From Ectothiorhodospiraceae bacterium (GTDB lineage Bacteria > Pseudomonadota > Gammaproteobacteria > Thiohalomonadales > Thiohalomonadaceae), in the NCBI GenBank assembly GCA_007125455.1, contig SLDE01000105.1:1-8199 (forward strand): a DNA stretch of 8,199 nucleotides, in the 5' to 3' direction. The position numbers and the translations under genes are program-made. The notes under the pieces are model-generated. The model searched no databases, had not been told where the DNA came from, and saw only the letters and a list, made by a program, of their open reading frames with translations. This document shows, piece by piece, positions 1-6,182 of the stretch (the stretch's first letter is position 1; each line of letters begins with the position of its first letter).

Positions 1-1
1 A

Positions 2-133
2 ACCATCTCCTTGCGTCTCCCCGAAAGCCTGCTGGAGCGCATCAAGATCGAGGCCAACAAGCGAGACATGCCTTATCAATCGCTGATCAAGTCCTGGCTT
101 GCGGAGGATGTGGAACGCCACGGTGGCTCTTGA
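2..133 (+). CDS. Ribbon-helix-helix (CopG/BrnA-like) antitoxin, C-terminal part
   Basis: Only the last 43 codons and the TGA stop are in the window; the start lies to the left. The visible protein begins TISLRLPESLLERIKIEAN, the usual form of a ribbon-helix-helix DNA-binding fold: a short beta strand with alternating residues (TISLRLP), then helix 1 (ESLLERIKIEANKRD), a turn, and helix 2 (PYQSLIKSWLAEDVERH). The 'MPYQSLIKSWL' segment is typical of antitoxins of type II toxin-antitoxin pairs (CopG-antitoxin/BrnA group), which dimerise, bind the operator of their own operon with the beta ribbon, and neutralise a partner toxin. The toxin gene would be expected just upstream, outside the window. 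The family call rests on this pattern only; a stand-alone RHH regulator is possible. The gene ends 32 bp before the palindrome that precedes the next gene. Confidence 0.75.
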   Translation, partial: TISLRLPESLLERIKIEANKRDMPYQSLIKSWLAEDVERHGGS

Positions 134-164
134 CTCGGCTGAGCTGATATCACTGCCACCCCTG

Positions 165-186
165 AATTTCTGTCTTGACAGAAATT
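165..186. promoter_or_regulatory. Palindromic operator, site 1 (before GbsR-like regulator)
   Basis: This is a perfect inverted repeat: AATTTCTGTC (165-174), centre TT (175-176), GACAGAAATT (177-186). A near copy (791-810) lies in front of the neighbouring SDR operon, and its outer eight bases on each side, ATTTCTGT and ACAGAAAT, are identical to those here. The right half contains TTGACA, the -35 box of the regulator promoter, so a bound dimer would block RNA polymerase. The likely ligand is the adjacent GbsR/MarR-family protein, which would make it autoregulated. That assignment is inferred from position and duplication and is not shown by the sequence itself. Confidence 0.75.
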
Positions 187-203
187 ACTGACAAGACTAT
201 TGT
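175..203 (+). promoter_or_regulatory. Promoter of the GbsR-like gene
   Basis: A perfect sigma70-type -35 box, TTGACA (175-180), is followed after 17 bp by TATTGT (198-203), a good -10 box. Transcription would start about seven bases downstream, around 209-211, which is the A of the ATG at 211. The -35 box is embedded in the palindrome at 165-186. Confidence 0.65.
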
Positions 204-210
204 TGATTCC

Positions 211-744
211 ATGAAACTTCATCCTGTTACCGAACGCTTTATCCTCCATTGGGGGGAGATGGGCTCCAAGTGGGGGGTAAACCGCACGGTTGCCCAGATC
301 CACGCCCTGCTCTATCTGGCAGAGCATCCGTTACCCGCCGATGAGATCACCGAGACGCTCGGCGTGGCGCGCTCCAACGTCAGCAACAGCCTGCGCGAGC
401 TGCAGAGTTGGAAGCTGATCCAGGTAGTGCATGTGATGGGGGATCGGCGCGATCACTTCACCACTTCCACGGATGTGTGGACCCTGTTGCGTACCATCGT
501 GCGCGGGCGCAAGGAGCGGGAGTTCGATCCCACCGTGGAGACGCTCCGGGCCTTTCTGAACAGCCCGGAGATAGAGCAAGAGCGCCCGGAGACCCGTGAG
601 CGAATACGCGAGACGTTGGTGCTGATGGAGTCGCTATCGGTCTGGACCGAACAAATGCTGCGACTGGAACCCGAGACGCTGGGCAAGCTGCTCAAGCTCG
701 GGGCGAAAGTGGGCGACCTGCTGCCCGGCCAGGGCAAGCAGTAG
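211..744 (+). CDS. GbsR/MarR-family winged-helix transcriptional regulator
   Basis: This 177-residue protein fits the GbsR-like branch of the MarR superfamily (about 180 residues). It starts MKLHPVTERFILHWGEMGSK, a characteristic N-terminus, followed by WGVNRTVAQIHALLYL (helix 1-2 core), a helix-turn-helix at about residues 42-65 with recognition helix ARSNVSNSLRELQSW, and a wing at about 73-85 (VHVMGDRRDHFTT). The helical C-terminal third (about 105-160) would form the dimer interface. A longer reading from TTG at 175 is possible, but that codon is the -35 box inside the operator. Neither start has a Shine-Dalgarno sequence, and ATG 211 coincides with the predicted transcription start, so a leaderless message is likely. 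It probably represses itself and the downstream SDR operon through the two palindromes. GbsR of Bacillus responds to choline; the effector here cannot be read from sequence. Confidence 0.88.
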   Translation: MKLHPVTERFILHWGEMGSKWGVNRTVAQIHALLYLAEHPLPADEITETLGVARSNVSNSLRELQSWKLIQVVHVMGDRRDHFTTSTDVWTLLRTIVRGRKEREFDPTVETLRAFLNSPEIEQERPETRERIRETLVLMESLSVWTEQMLRLEPETLGKLLKLGAKVGDLLPGQGKQ

Positions 745-790
745 CCCGCCGTTCGGAGTAGAGATTTGCGTGGGATCGCTACGCTTACTT

Positions 791-810
791 ATTTCTGTTT
801 CGACAGAAAT
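791..810. promoter_or_regulatory. Palindromic operator, site 2 (before SDR operon)
   Basis: ATTTCTGT (791-798) and ACAGAAAT (803-810) form a perfect inverted repeat around TTCG. The 20-bp core differs from site 1 (166-185) only at two centre bases. A further half-site, GCAGAAAT, lies at 831-838 in the same orientation as the right arm. The position of the -35 box in site 1 is here TCGACA (800-805), one base off consensus, but I see no convincing -10 box at the matching distance. TACTGT (820-825), part of the small palindrome GTACTGTAC (819-827), is a weak candidate. This is the likely control site of the operon starting at 871, bound by the GbsR-like protein. Confidence 0.7.
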
Positions 811-870
811 TTATGACGGTACTGTACGCGGCAGAAATACACGCAGGACAACGACACAAAGGAGAGAGCC

Positions 871-1749
871 ATGCGGATCTTGATCTGTGGTGCCGGGGGG
901 TTTATCGGACACCACCTGACGTTGGCCCTGGAGCGGGCCGGACATGAGGTGTTGCGCGGGGTGCGCCAGGCACGCGCTGCCAACGATGTGGCGATCGACT
1001 TTGGCAGTGAGACCACGGTAGCCCAGTGGCTACCGCGCCTGGTGGGGGTGGATGCGGTGGTCAACGCGGTTGGTGTGCTGCGAGACAGGCACAACAACCC
1101 GATGCAGGCCTTGCACGATGCCGCACCACGGGCGTTGTTTGCCGCCTGTGCACAACAGGGGGTAGCACGCATTGTGCAGGTATCGGCCCTTGGGGTGGGT
1201 GGCCCGACCCGCACCCGCTACTTCACCAGCCGCGAGGCGGCCAACCATGCGCTGACCCAACTGGACGGACAGCTGCGCTATCTGCTGCTGCGCCCCTCGT
1301 TATTGCACGGGGTTGGCGGGGCCAGTACCAGGTTGTGGATTGGGCTGGCGCGCTTGCCGGTGTTCGTGCTTCCCGCCCAGGCAAAAAATGCCCGCCTGCA
1401 ACCGGCCCATATTGATGATCTGACCGATGCCGTGACGCGCTGGCTGGATGACCCGGCTGCCAAAAGCAGGACGGTTGACGTGGCGGGCAGTTGCGCCACC
1501 GATCTGCCCGGACTCATCGCCAGTTATCGGGCCCAGTTGGGCCTTCCCCCGGCCCGGTGTGTCCCTATCCCCCGCCCACTTGCTGGCCTTGCGGCGCGCG
1601 TGGGGGATCGCATCCCCGCCAGCCTGTTGTGCAGCGACACGCTGCGGATGCTGGAAGCGGGCAGCCACGCCGACCCGGCGACCTTCACCGAGCTGCTCGG
1701 CCGGTCCCCGCGTTGCTTTGAGGATTTTATTCAAGAGGCAAACCAATGA
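871..1749 (+). CDS. Atypical SDR / NAD(P)-binding Rossmann protein
   Basis: This 292-residue protein of the extended/atypical short-chain dehydrogenase superfamily (NDUFA9/NmrA-like group) has the N-terminal dinucleotide-binding motif GAGGFIG (residues 7-13) after a beta strand, then VDAVVNAVGVL (60-70), VARIVQVSALGVG (98-110), RPSLLHG (141-147) and QPAHIDDLTDAV (177-188), the usual landmarks of this group. At the classical Tyr-x-x-x-Lys position it has Y117-F-T-S-R121, with Arg instead of Lys, so it may be a weak oxidoreductase or a cofactor-binding sensor. A strong Shine-Dalgarno sequence (AAAGGAGAG, 858-866) supports the ATG. Its stop overlaps the next start (ATGA at 1746-1749), indicating translational coupling. 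It is the first gene of an operon with the DUF2269 and DUF4166 genes. The substrate is unknown. Confidence 0.88.
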   Translation: MRILICGAGGFIGHHLTLALERAGHEVLRGVRQARAANDVAIDFGSETTVAQWLPRLVGVDAVVNAVGVLRDRHNNPMQALHDAAPRALFAACAQQGVARIVQVSALGVGGPTRTRYFTSREAANHALTQLDGQLRYLLLRPSLLHGVGGASTRLWIGLARLPVFVLPAQAKNARLQPAHIDDLTDAVTRWLDDPAAKSRTVDVAGSCATDLPGLIASYRAQLGLPPARCVPIPRPLAGLAARVGDRIPASLLCSDTLRMLEAGSHADPATFTELLGRSPRCFEDFIQEANQ

Positions 1750-2222
1750 TGGAATACCCGCTAATCAAGGCGCTGCACATCCTTTCCAGCATCCTGCTGT
1801 TCGGCACCGGGCTGGGGAGTGCCTTTTACAAGTGGATGGCCGACCGCAGTGGCGATGTGCGCCATATCGCCATGACCAACCGCCATGTGGTATTGGCGGA
1901 CTGGCTGTTCACCACCCCCACGGTGGTCCTGCAGCCGTTGAGCGGGCTTTGGCTCGCCCACCTGCTGGGCCTGCCGTTGACCACCCCCTGGCTGGCCCTG
2001 AGCCTCGCGCTCTATCTGCTCGCCGGGGCGTGCTGGCTGCCTGTGCTGGCATTGCAGATCCGCATGCGAGGCATGGCGGAGCAGGCACGGGACACCAGGC
2101 AACCACTACCTGCCCAGTATTGGCGTGACGCGCAGTTGTGGTTTTGGTTGGGCTGGCCGGCGTTTACCTCGATGGTGGTAATCGTCGCGCTGATGGTATT
2201 CAAACCCCATTTTGGAGGCTAA
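1746..2222 (+). CDS. DUF2269-family integral membrane protein
   Basis: This 158-residue hydrophobic protein has four predicted membrane helices at roughly residues 6-28, 50-74, 81-105 and 130-153. Recognisable family segments are ALHILSSILLFGTGLGSAF, ADWLFTTPTVVLQPLSGLWL, YLLAGACWLPVLALQIRMR and LWFWLGWPAF. Several polar residues in or next to helices (H11, R46, H47, W53, W137) could be functional, but no role is established for the family. It starts at ATG 1746, overlapping the SDR stop, with AAGAGG (1733-1738) as ribosome binding site; ATG 1749 is an equally possible start, one codon later. It most likely sits in the inner membrane and works with the SDR encoded by the coupled upstream gene. 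The family assignment is from memory of these motifs; the biochemical function is unknown. Confidence 0.82.
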   Translation: MMEYPLIKALHILSSILLFGTGLGSAFYKWMADRSGDVRHIAMTNRHVVLADWLFTTPTVVLQPLSGLWLAHLLGLPLTTPWLALSLALYLLAGACWLPVLALQIRMRGMAEQARDTRQPLPAQYWRDAQLWFWLGWPAFTSMVVIVALMVFKPHFGG

Positions 2223-2225
2223 TCG

Positions 2226-2807
2226 ATGAAAGGATTAATGGAACAGGCCCTTGGCGCACAGTGGCAGGCATTGCCCCCGGCCCTGCAGGCGCACTATCAG
2301 GCGGCGGATAATGTCGACGCGGGCAGACTCTCCGTGGAGTTTCCCGGCTGGATGTTTCCGGCGCTGTGGCTACTGCGTGGCGTGGGGGCCTTGCTGCACC
2401 GACGCGGCCAGGACCTGCCAACCACGGTCAGCAAACGTCTGGATCCCCATGGGCGTCAACACTGGTATCGACGGGTTGAGCTGAAGGAAGGCCGCGAGAT
2501 GGTGTTTCGCAGCCAGTGGATCCTACTGGGCGAGCAGCGGCTGATCGAGTTTGTGAATCCCATCCTTGGGCTACAGATGCAGGTGACAGTGGACGACGGC
2601 AAGCTTTACTACCGTGGGGAGCGCTTCGTGCTGCAATTGGGACGGTGGCGGCTGCCCCTACCCGAGGCCTTGCTGGGCCACACCACCATTGAAGAGTACG
2701 CCCTGGATGAGCAGCGGTTTGGGATGGATTTTCGCCTGACCCATCCGTTATTCGGGCAGATCTACCGCTACCACGGCGTGTTCAGCACCCACGCACAATC
2801 TGCCTAG
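2226..2807 (+). CDS. DUF4166-family protein
   Basis: This 193-residue soluble-looking protein has no signal peptide. The pattern matches DUF4166: an N-terminal LGAQWQALPPALQAHY segment, a central run of short beta strands (QHWYRRVELKEG, MVFRSQWILLGEQRLIEF, LGLQMQVTVDDGKLYYRG), the segment GRWRLPLPEALLG, and a C-terminal FRLTHPLFGQIYRYHGVF strand pair. Residues 30-60 (PGWMFPALWLLRGVGALL) are hydrophobic enough to touch the membrane. The Shine-Dalgarno sequence TGGAGG (2213-2218) overlaps the end of the DUF2269 gene, and the start lies 3 bp after its stop, so the two are co-translated. The TAG stop overlaps the stop of gloA on the other strand. Proteins of this family often accompany SDR proteins, as I recall; no reaction is known to me. 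Confidence 0.78.
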   Translation: MKGLMEQALGAQWQALPPALQAHYQAADNVDAGRLSVEFPGWMFPALWLLRGVGALLHRRGQDLPTTVSKRLDPHGRQHWYRRVELKEGREMVFRSQWILLGEQRLIEFVNPILGLQMQVTVDDGKLYYRGERFVLQLGRWRLPLPEALLGHTTIEEYALDEQRFGMDFRLTHPLFGQIYRYHGVFSTHAQSA

Positions 2808-3187
2808 CGCTTGCCGATCAACTCGATGGGGTAGCCGTCGGGATCTTCGACGAAGGCGATGATGGTGGTGCCGGCATTCATCGGCCCGGCCTCGCGCAGG
2901 ATCTTGCCGCCACGCTGGCGGATCGCATCGGTGGCCGCATAGACATCGTCCACCTCGATGGCGATGTGGCCATAGCCGCTGCCCAGCTCGTAGCTGTCGA
3001 CACCCCAGTTGTAGGTCAGCTCGATCACGGTATGCTCGCTTTCATCGCCGTAGCCGAGGAAGGCCAGGGTGAACTCCCCCTCGGGGTACTCCTGGCTGCG
3101 CAGCAGGCGCATGCCCAGCACCTGGGTGTAAAAGTCGATGGACCGTTGCAGATCACCAACGCGCAGCATGGTGTGAAGAATACGCAT
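2804..3187 (-). CDS. gloA: Lactoylglutathione lyase (glyoxalase I)
   Basis: This cytosolic enzyme isomerises the hemithioacetal of methylglyoxal and glutathione to S-lactoylglutathione, the first step of methylglyoxal detoxification. The 127-residue protein has two beta-alpha-beta-beta-beta modules of the VOC fold. With ATG at 3187 as start, the four metal ligands fall at H5, E56, H74 and E122, exactly the E. coli numbering and consistent with the Ni/Co-dependent bacterial class. The segments RILHTMLRVGDLQRSIDFYT, GYGHIAIEVDDV and VEDPDGYPIELI are diagnostic. A GTG one codon upstream (3190) is in frame, but AGGAGG (3193-3198) sits only 2 nt from it and 5 nt from the ATG, so the ATG is preferred. 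The gene lies 14 bp downstream of the GGDEF-EAL gene and is probably co-transcribed with it. It converges with the DUF4166 gene with a 4-bp overlap. Confidence 0.96.
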   Translation of the reverse strand: MRILHTMLRVGDLQRSIDFYTQVLGMRLLRSQEYPEGEFTLAFLGYGDESEHTVIELTYNWGVDSYELGSGYGHIAIEVDDVYAATDAIRQRGGKILREAGPMNAGTTIIAFVEDPDGYPIELIGKR

Positions 3188-3201
3188 CACTTCCTCCTGG
3201 G

Positions 3202-6132
3202 TTATTTACGGCTATGGGGTGCCAGACTGGCCACCAGCTCATCCAACGGATAGGGCCTGGAGATACCGTAACCCTGGGCGTAGTCAATGCCAAGGGTTTT
3301 GAGCACCTGGATGATCTCTTCGTTCTCAACGAACTCGGCAATCGTCTTCAGCCCCATCACCTTGCCGATCTCGTTGATCGCCTGCACCATGGCGCGATCC
3401 ACCTCGTCGTCCACGATGTCCTTGATAAAGGCACCATCGATCTTGAGGTAGTCCACGTCCAGTCCCTTGAGGTAGCCGAAGGAGCTCAGGCCGCTGCCAA
3501 AGTCATCGAGGGAGAAGTAACAACCCATCTGCTTGAGCGTGTTGATGATGTGGCGGGCACGGGCCAGATTGGTGATGGCGGCGGTTTCGGTGATCTCGAA
3601 ACAGAGATACTCACCGGCCACATCGGACTCGTGGATGTTGGAGAGCACAAACTCGAGAAAGTGTTCGTCGTTGAGCGACTGGCCGGAGAGGTTGATGCTG
3701 CAACGAAACGGCGGAAAGTCGGTGGGCCCCTGGGCCTCGCGCATCATGCCCAGGGTGGTGCGCACCACCCAGCGGTCGATGATCGGCATCAGGTTGTAGC
3801 GCTCGGCGGCAGGCACGAACTGCATCGGGCTGATCGGCTGGTTGTTCTCATCGAGGATGCGCATCAGCACCTCGCCCCGGGGCAGGTCGTCCAGCTCCTC
3901 GCGCAGCGGTGCAATGGGCTGAAAGTATAGAACGAAGCGGTTCTCTTCGAAGGCGTCGTGGATGCGGTGGATCCACTCCATCTCGCGGTGGTGTCGCGCT
4001 ACCGCCTTGTCGTCGGAGCTGTAGAGGTGCACCCGGTTACGCCCGGCATCCTTGGCCACATAGCAGGCCGCGTCGGCGTAGCTCATCACATCCACCATGC
4101 TACCGCTGTCGGCGGTGATGGGCACCACGCCGATACTCACCCCCACATCGAAGGTGCGCTCCTGCCAGGTGAAGCGGAACTCGCGCACCAGTTGGCGGAT
4201 CTTCTCGGCGATGGCGTTGGCCTCATGCAGTGGGCAGTCACGCAACAGGATGCCAAACTCATCACCGCCCAGCCGTGCCAGCACATCGTGTTCGCGGATC
4301 GCCTCGCGGAACAGCTCGGCGAGCTGGCGCAGCAACTCGTCCCCAGCACGGTGGCCATAGGTATCGTTCACCAGTTTGAATTGGTCAAGGTCCATGTAGC
4401 AGAGCACATGATGCACCTCGCCATTGCGCGCCTCGCGAATGGCCAGATCCAGGCGTCGCTCAAATTCGTGGCGATTGTGCAGGCCGGTGAGCATGTCGTG
4501 GCTGGCCTGATAGCCCAGCTGGCGCGCCATGCTCATCACCTCGGTGATGTCGTGCAGTACCAGCACCACCCCGACGATCTCGCCCTTGTCGTTACGCATC
4601 GAGGCGGCGGAGATATTGATGCTGAACTCGCTGCCATCACTGTGGCGCAGGATGCCGTCATCGGCATGTACGGTCGGGCTGTCGAGGTGGAGGATCATCT
4701 CCACCAGGTCGTGCAACGCCTCGCCATCGGTTTCGCGACTTAGTCGCAGCACGTCCATGTAATGACGACCGACCACATCGCGACTACGCATGTCGAGCAG
4801 GTGTTCGGCGACCGGGTTGATGTAATCGATGATCCCCTCGATGTCGGTGGTGAGTACCCCGTCACCAATTGACTGGAGGGTAACCAGCGCGCGCTGGGTC
4901 TCCAGGGCCAGGGCCTCGCGTGCCTGCTTGAGGGCGGTGATATCGCGGCTATTGCCTTCGATCCCGACGATCTGCCCCTGCTCGTCGCTATAGAAGTGGG
5001 CGTTGATGGAGACCCAAACCGTGCCACCGTGGCGATGGCGCAGCGCCAGGGCGTGGTTGCGCACTACACCATTGCCCTGCTTGAGCGCCTGCTCCAGTGG
5101 TTGCTGCGCCATATCGGGGGAGAGGAAATCCCCCAGCCCCATCCCCAACACCTCATCAGGGGGATAACCCAGCACCTGCTCAATCATCGGGGTGGTGTAA
5201 AGAAAACAGCCATCCGCATCGGTGCGGAAATAGGTGTCCTGCATGTTGAACAGGATCGTGTTGAGGGTCTTTTCTGAGTTGCGCAGCTTGCTCTCAACCC
5301 GAATGTGGTGCTCCAGCAGTTGACGATATTCGTTGGCGATCACCCCCAACTCGTCGGTGGAACGGGAAGTGAGGCTGGCCAGATCCAGCTTGCAGGGCTC
5401 CACGTTCTGGGTCAACAGGCTTTGCAAGGGGGCCAGACTCTGTCCCAGACCCTGACGGAAGAACCAGGCACCAAGCAGGGCGACCAGCATCAGGGAGGCC
5501 CAGAGGATCACGGTCTGGCTACCAAAGTGGCCGGTGCGCGACCAGAAATAGAGCACCAGCACCGTACTGACCAGCAATGGCACCAGAAAGGCCATCAGGA
5601 AGGCCTTGGTACGCAAGGAAAGGTGTGGTCGTCCCTGGGCGATCCCTGGCAGATGCCGCCCGAACAGATCCACCAACAAGAAGAACAGAGGCAGGCCGAT
5701 CAACAGCGCCACGCTGAGGGCAACCAGATGGATGCGCAGCCAGGCATCCGCCCCGGGCTCGATGCCGATGCTGTGTTCGGCCAGGTAAAGCACCAGATTG
5801 GGGGCAACGATCAGGGGCAGTAGGAAGAATCCCCAGAAGTGCAGCGGAAAGCTGCGCAGGCGCTGAAGTAACTGTGCAGACGGCTCGGTGGCCGGATCAC
5901 GCTGCCATTGCAACACCGGGCGAACGTAGCGGTAGAAATACCCCACCGAAACCACCACCGTAAACACGATGAAGATCAGCATCGGTGCGGAAAGGAAGAT
6001 CCGGGTGATCTCGCCCAGGGAGAGGATCCGGGTAAAGACGATAAAAAACATCCCCACCGCTGGAGGAACCACCCAGGCCAACAGGATCAAGGCCAGATAC
6101 TGAGGCAAAAACGCTCGCGAATTCAAATACAA
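3202..6132 (-). CDS. Membrane-anchored PAS-PAS-GGDEF-EAL c-di-GMP enzyme
   Basis: This 976-residue inner-membrane protein is likely both a diguanylate cyclase and a c-di-GMP phosphodiesterase. About six membrane helices lie within residues 8-225 as an unrecognised sensor module. They are followed by a HAMP-like linker (about 226-280, with DELG at 260-263), PAS 1 (about 287-400), PAS 2 (about 412-531), GGDEF (about 540-705) and EAL (about 718-970). The cyclase site is intact (LGGDEFG, 621-627), as is the inhibitory RxxD site (R613-E-H-D616). The EAL domain has EVLMR at 754-758 (a common EAL variant) and retains N814, E846, D876/D877, K897, E933 and Q953, so hydrolysis is likely possible. The start is unusual: TTG at 6132 directly follows an in-frame TGA, and there is no good Shine-Dalgarno. 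A TTG two codons later is an alternative; M28 would remove the first membrane helix. It follows argG after 50 bp and precedes gloA by 14 bp. The ligand sensed is unknown. Confidence 0.93.
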   Translation of the reverse strand: MYLNSRAFLPQYLALILLAWVVPPAVGMFFIVFTRILSLGEITRIFLSAPMLIFIVFTVVVSVGYFYRYVRPVLQWQRDPATEPSAQLLQRLRSFPLHFWGFFLLPLIVAPNLVLYLAEHSIGIEPGADAWLRIHLVALSVALLIGLPLFFLLVDLFGRHLPGIAQGRPHLSLRTKAFLMAFLVPLLVSTVLVLYFWSRTGHFGSQTVILWASLMLVALLGAWFFRQGLGQSLAPLQSLLTQNVEPCKLDLASLTSRSTDELGVIANEYRQLLEHHIRVESKLRNSEKTLNTILFNMQDTYFRTDADGCFLYTTPMIEQVLGYPPDEVLGMGLGDFLSPDMAQQPLEQALKQGNGVVRNHALALRHRHGGTVWVSINAHFYSDEQGQIVGIEGNSRDITALKQAREALALETQRALVTLQSIGDGVLTTDIEGIIDYINPVAEHLLDMRSRDVVGRHYMDVLRLSRETDGEALHDLVEMILHLDSPTVHADDGILRHSDGSEFSINISAASMRNDKGEIVGVVLVLHDITEVMSMARQLGYQASHDMLTGLHNRHEFERRLDLAIREARNGEVHHVLCYMDLDQFKLVNDTYGHRAGDELLRQLAELFREAIREHDVLARLGGDEFGILLRDCPLHEANAIAEKIRQLVREFRFTWQERTFDVGVSIGVVPITADSGSMVDVMSYADAACYVAKDAGRNRVHLYSSDDKAVARHHREMEWIHRIHDAFEENRFVLYFQPIAPLREELDDLPRGEVLMRILDENNQPISPMQFVPAAERYNLMPIIDRWVVRTTLGMMREAQGPTDFPPFRCSINLSGQSLNDEHFLEFVLSNIHESDVAGEYLCFEITETAAITNLARARHIINTLKQMGCYFSLDDFGSGLSSFGYLKGLDVDYLKIDGAFIKDIVDDEVDRAMVQAINEIGKVMGLKTIAEFVENEEIIQVLKTLGIDYAQGYGISRPYPLDELVASLAPHSRK

Positions 6133-6182
6133 TCATCCAACCGACAACTGAAAGCAGACCCTCCCTGGTCGGCAGTAGTCTG

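Noticed and set aside
165..186. Palindrome as a terminator of the antitoxin gene
   Set aside because: It has no T-run after the stem, is AT-rich, and a near copy stands in front of another operon, which fits an operator better.
175..210. N-terminal extension of the regulator from TTG 175
   Set aside because: The codon is the -35 box inside the operator, has no ribosome binding site, and the family's usual N-terminus corresponds to ATG 211.
1448..2128. Long + strand reading frame across the SDR/DUF2269 junction
   Set aside because: It overlaps two recognisable genes in another frame, and its His/Pro/Ala-rich product looks like a frame shadow.
3188..3190. GTG start of gloA one codon upstream
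   Set aside because: The Shine-Dalgarno AGGAGG would be only 2 nt away; the ATG at 3187 has proper spacing and gives the canonical metal-ligand numbering.
3214..5823. Several long + strand reading frames (3214-3930, 3958-4743, 5305-5823)
   Set aside because: All lie antisense to the GGDEF-EAL gene, whose domains and active-site residues are unmistakable; they arise from its GC-rich codon use.
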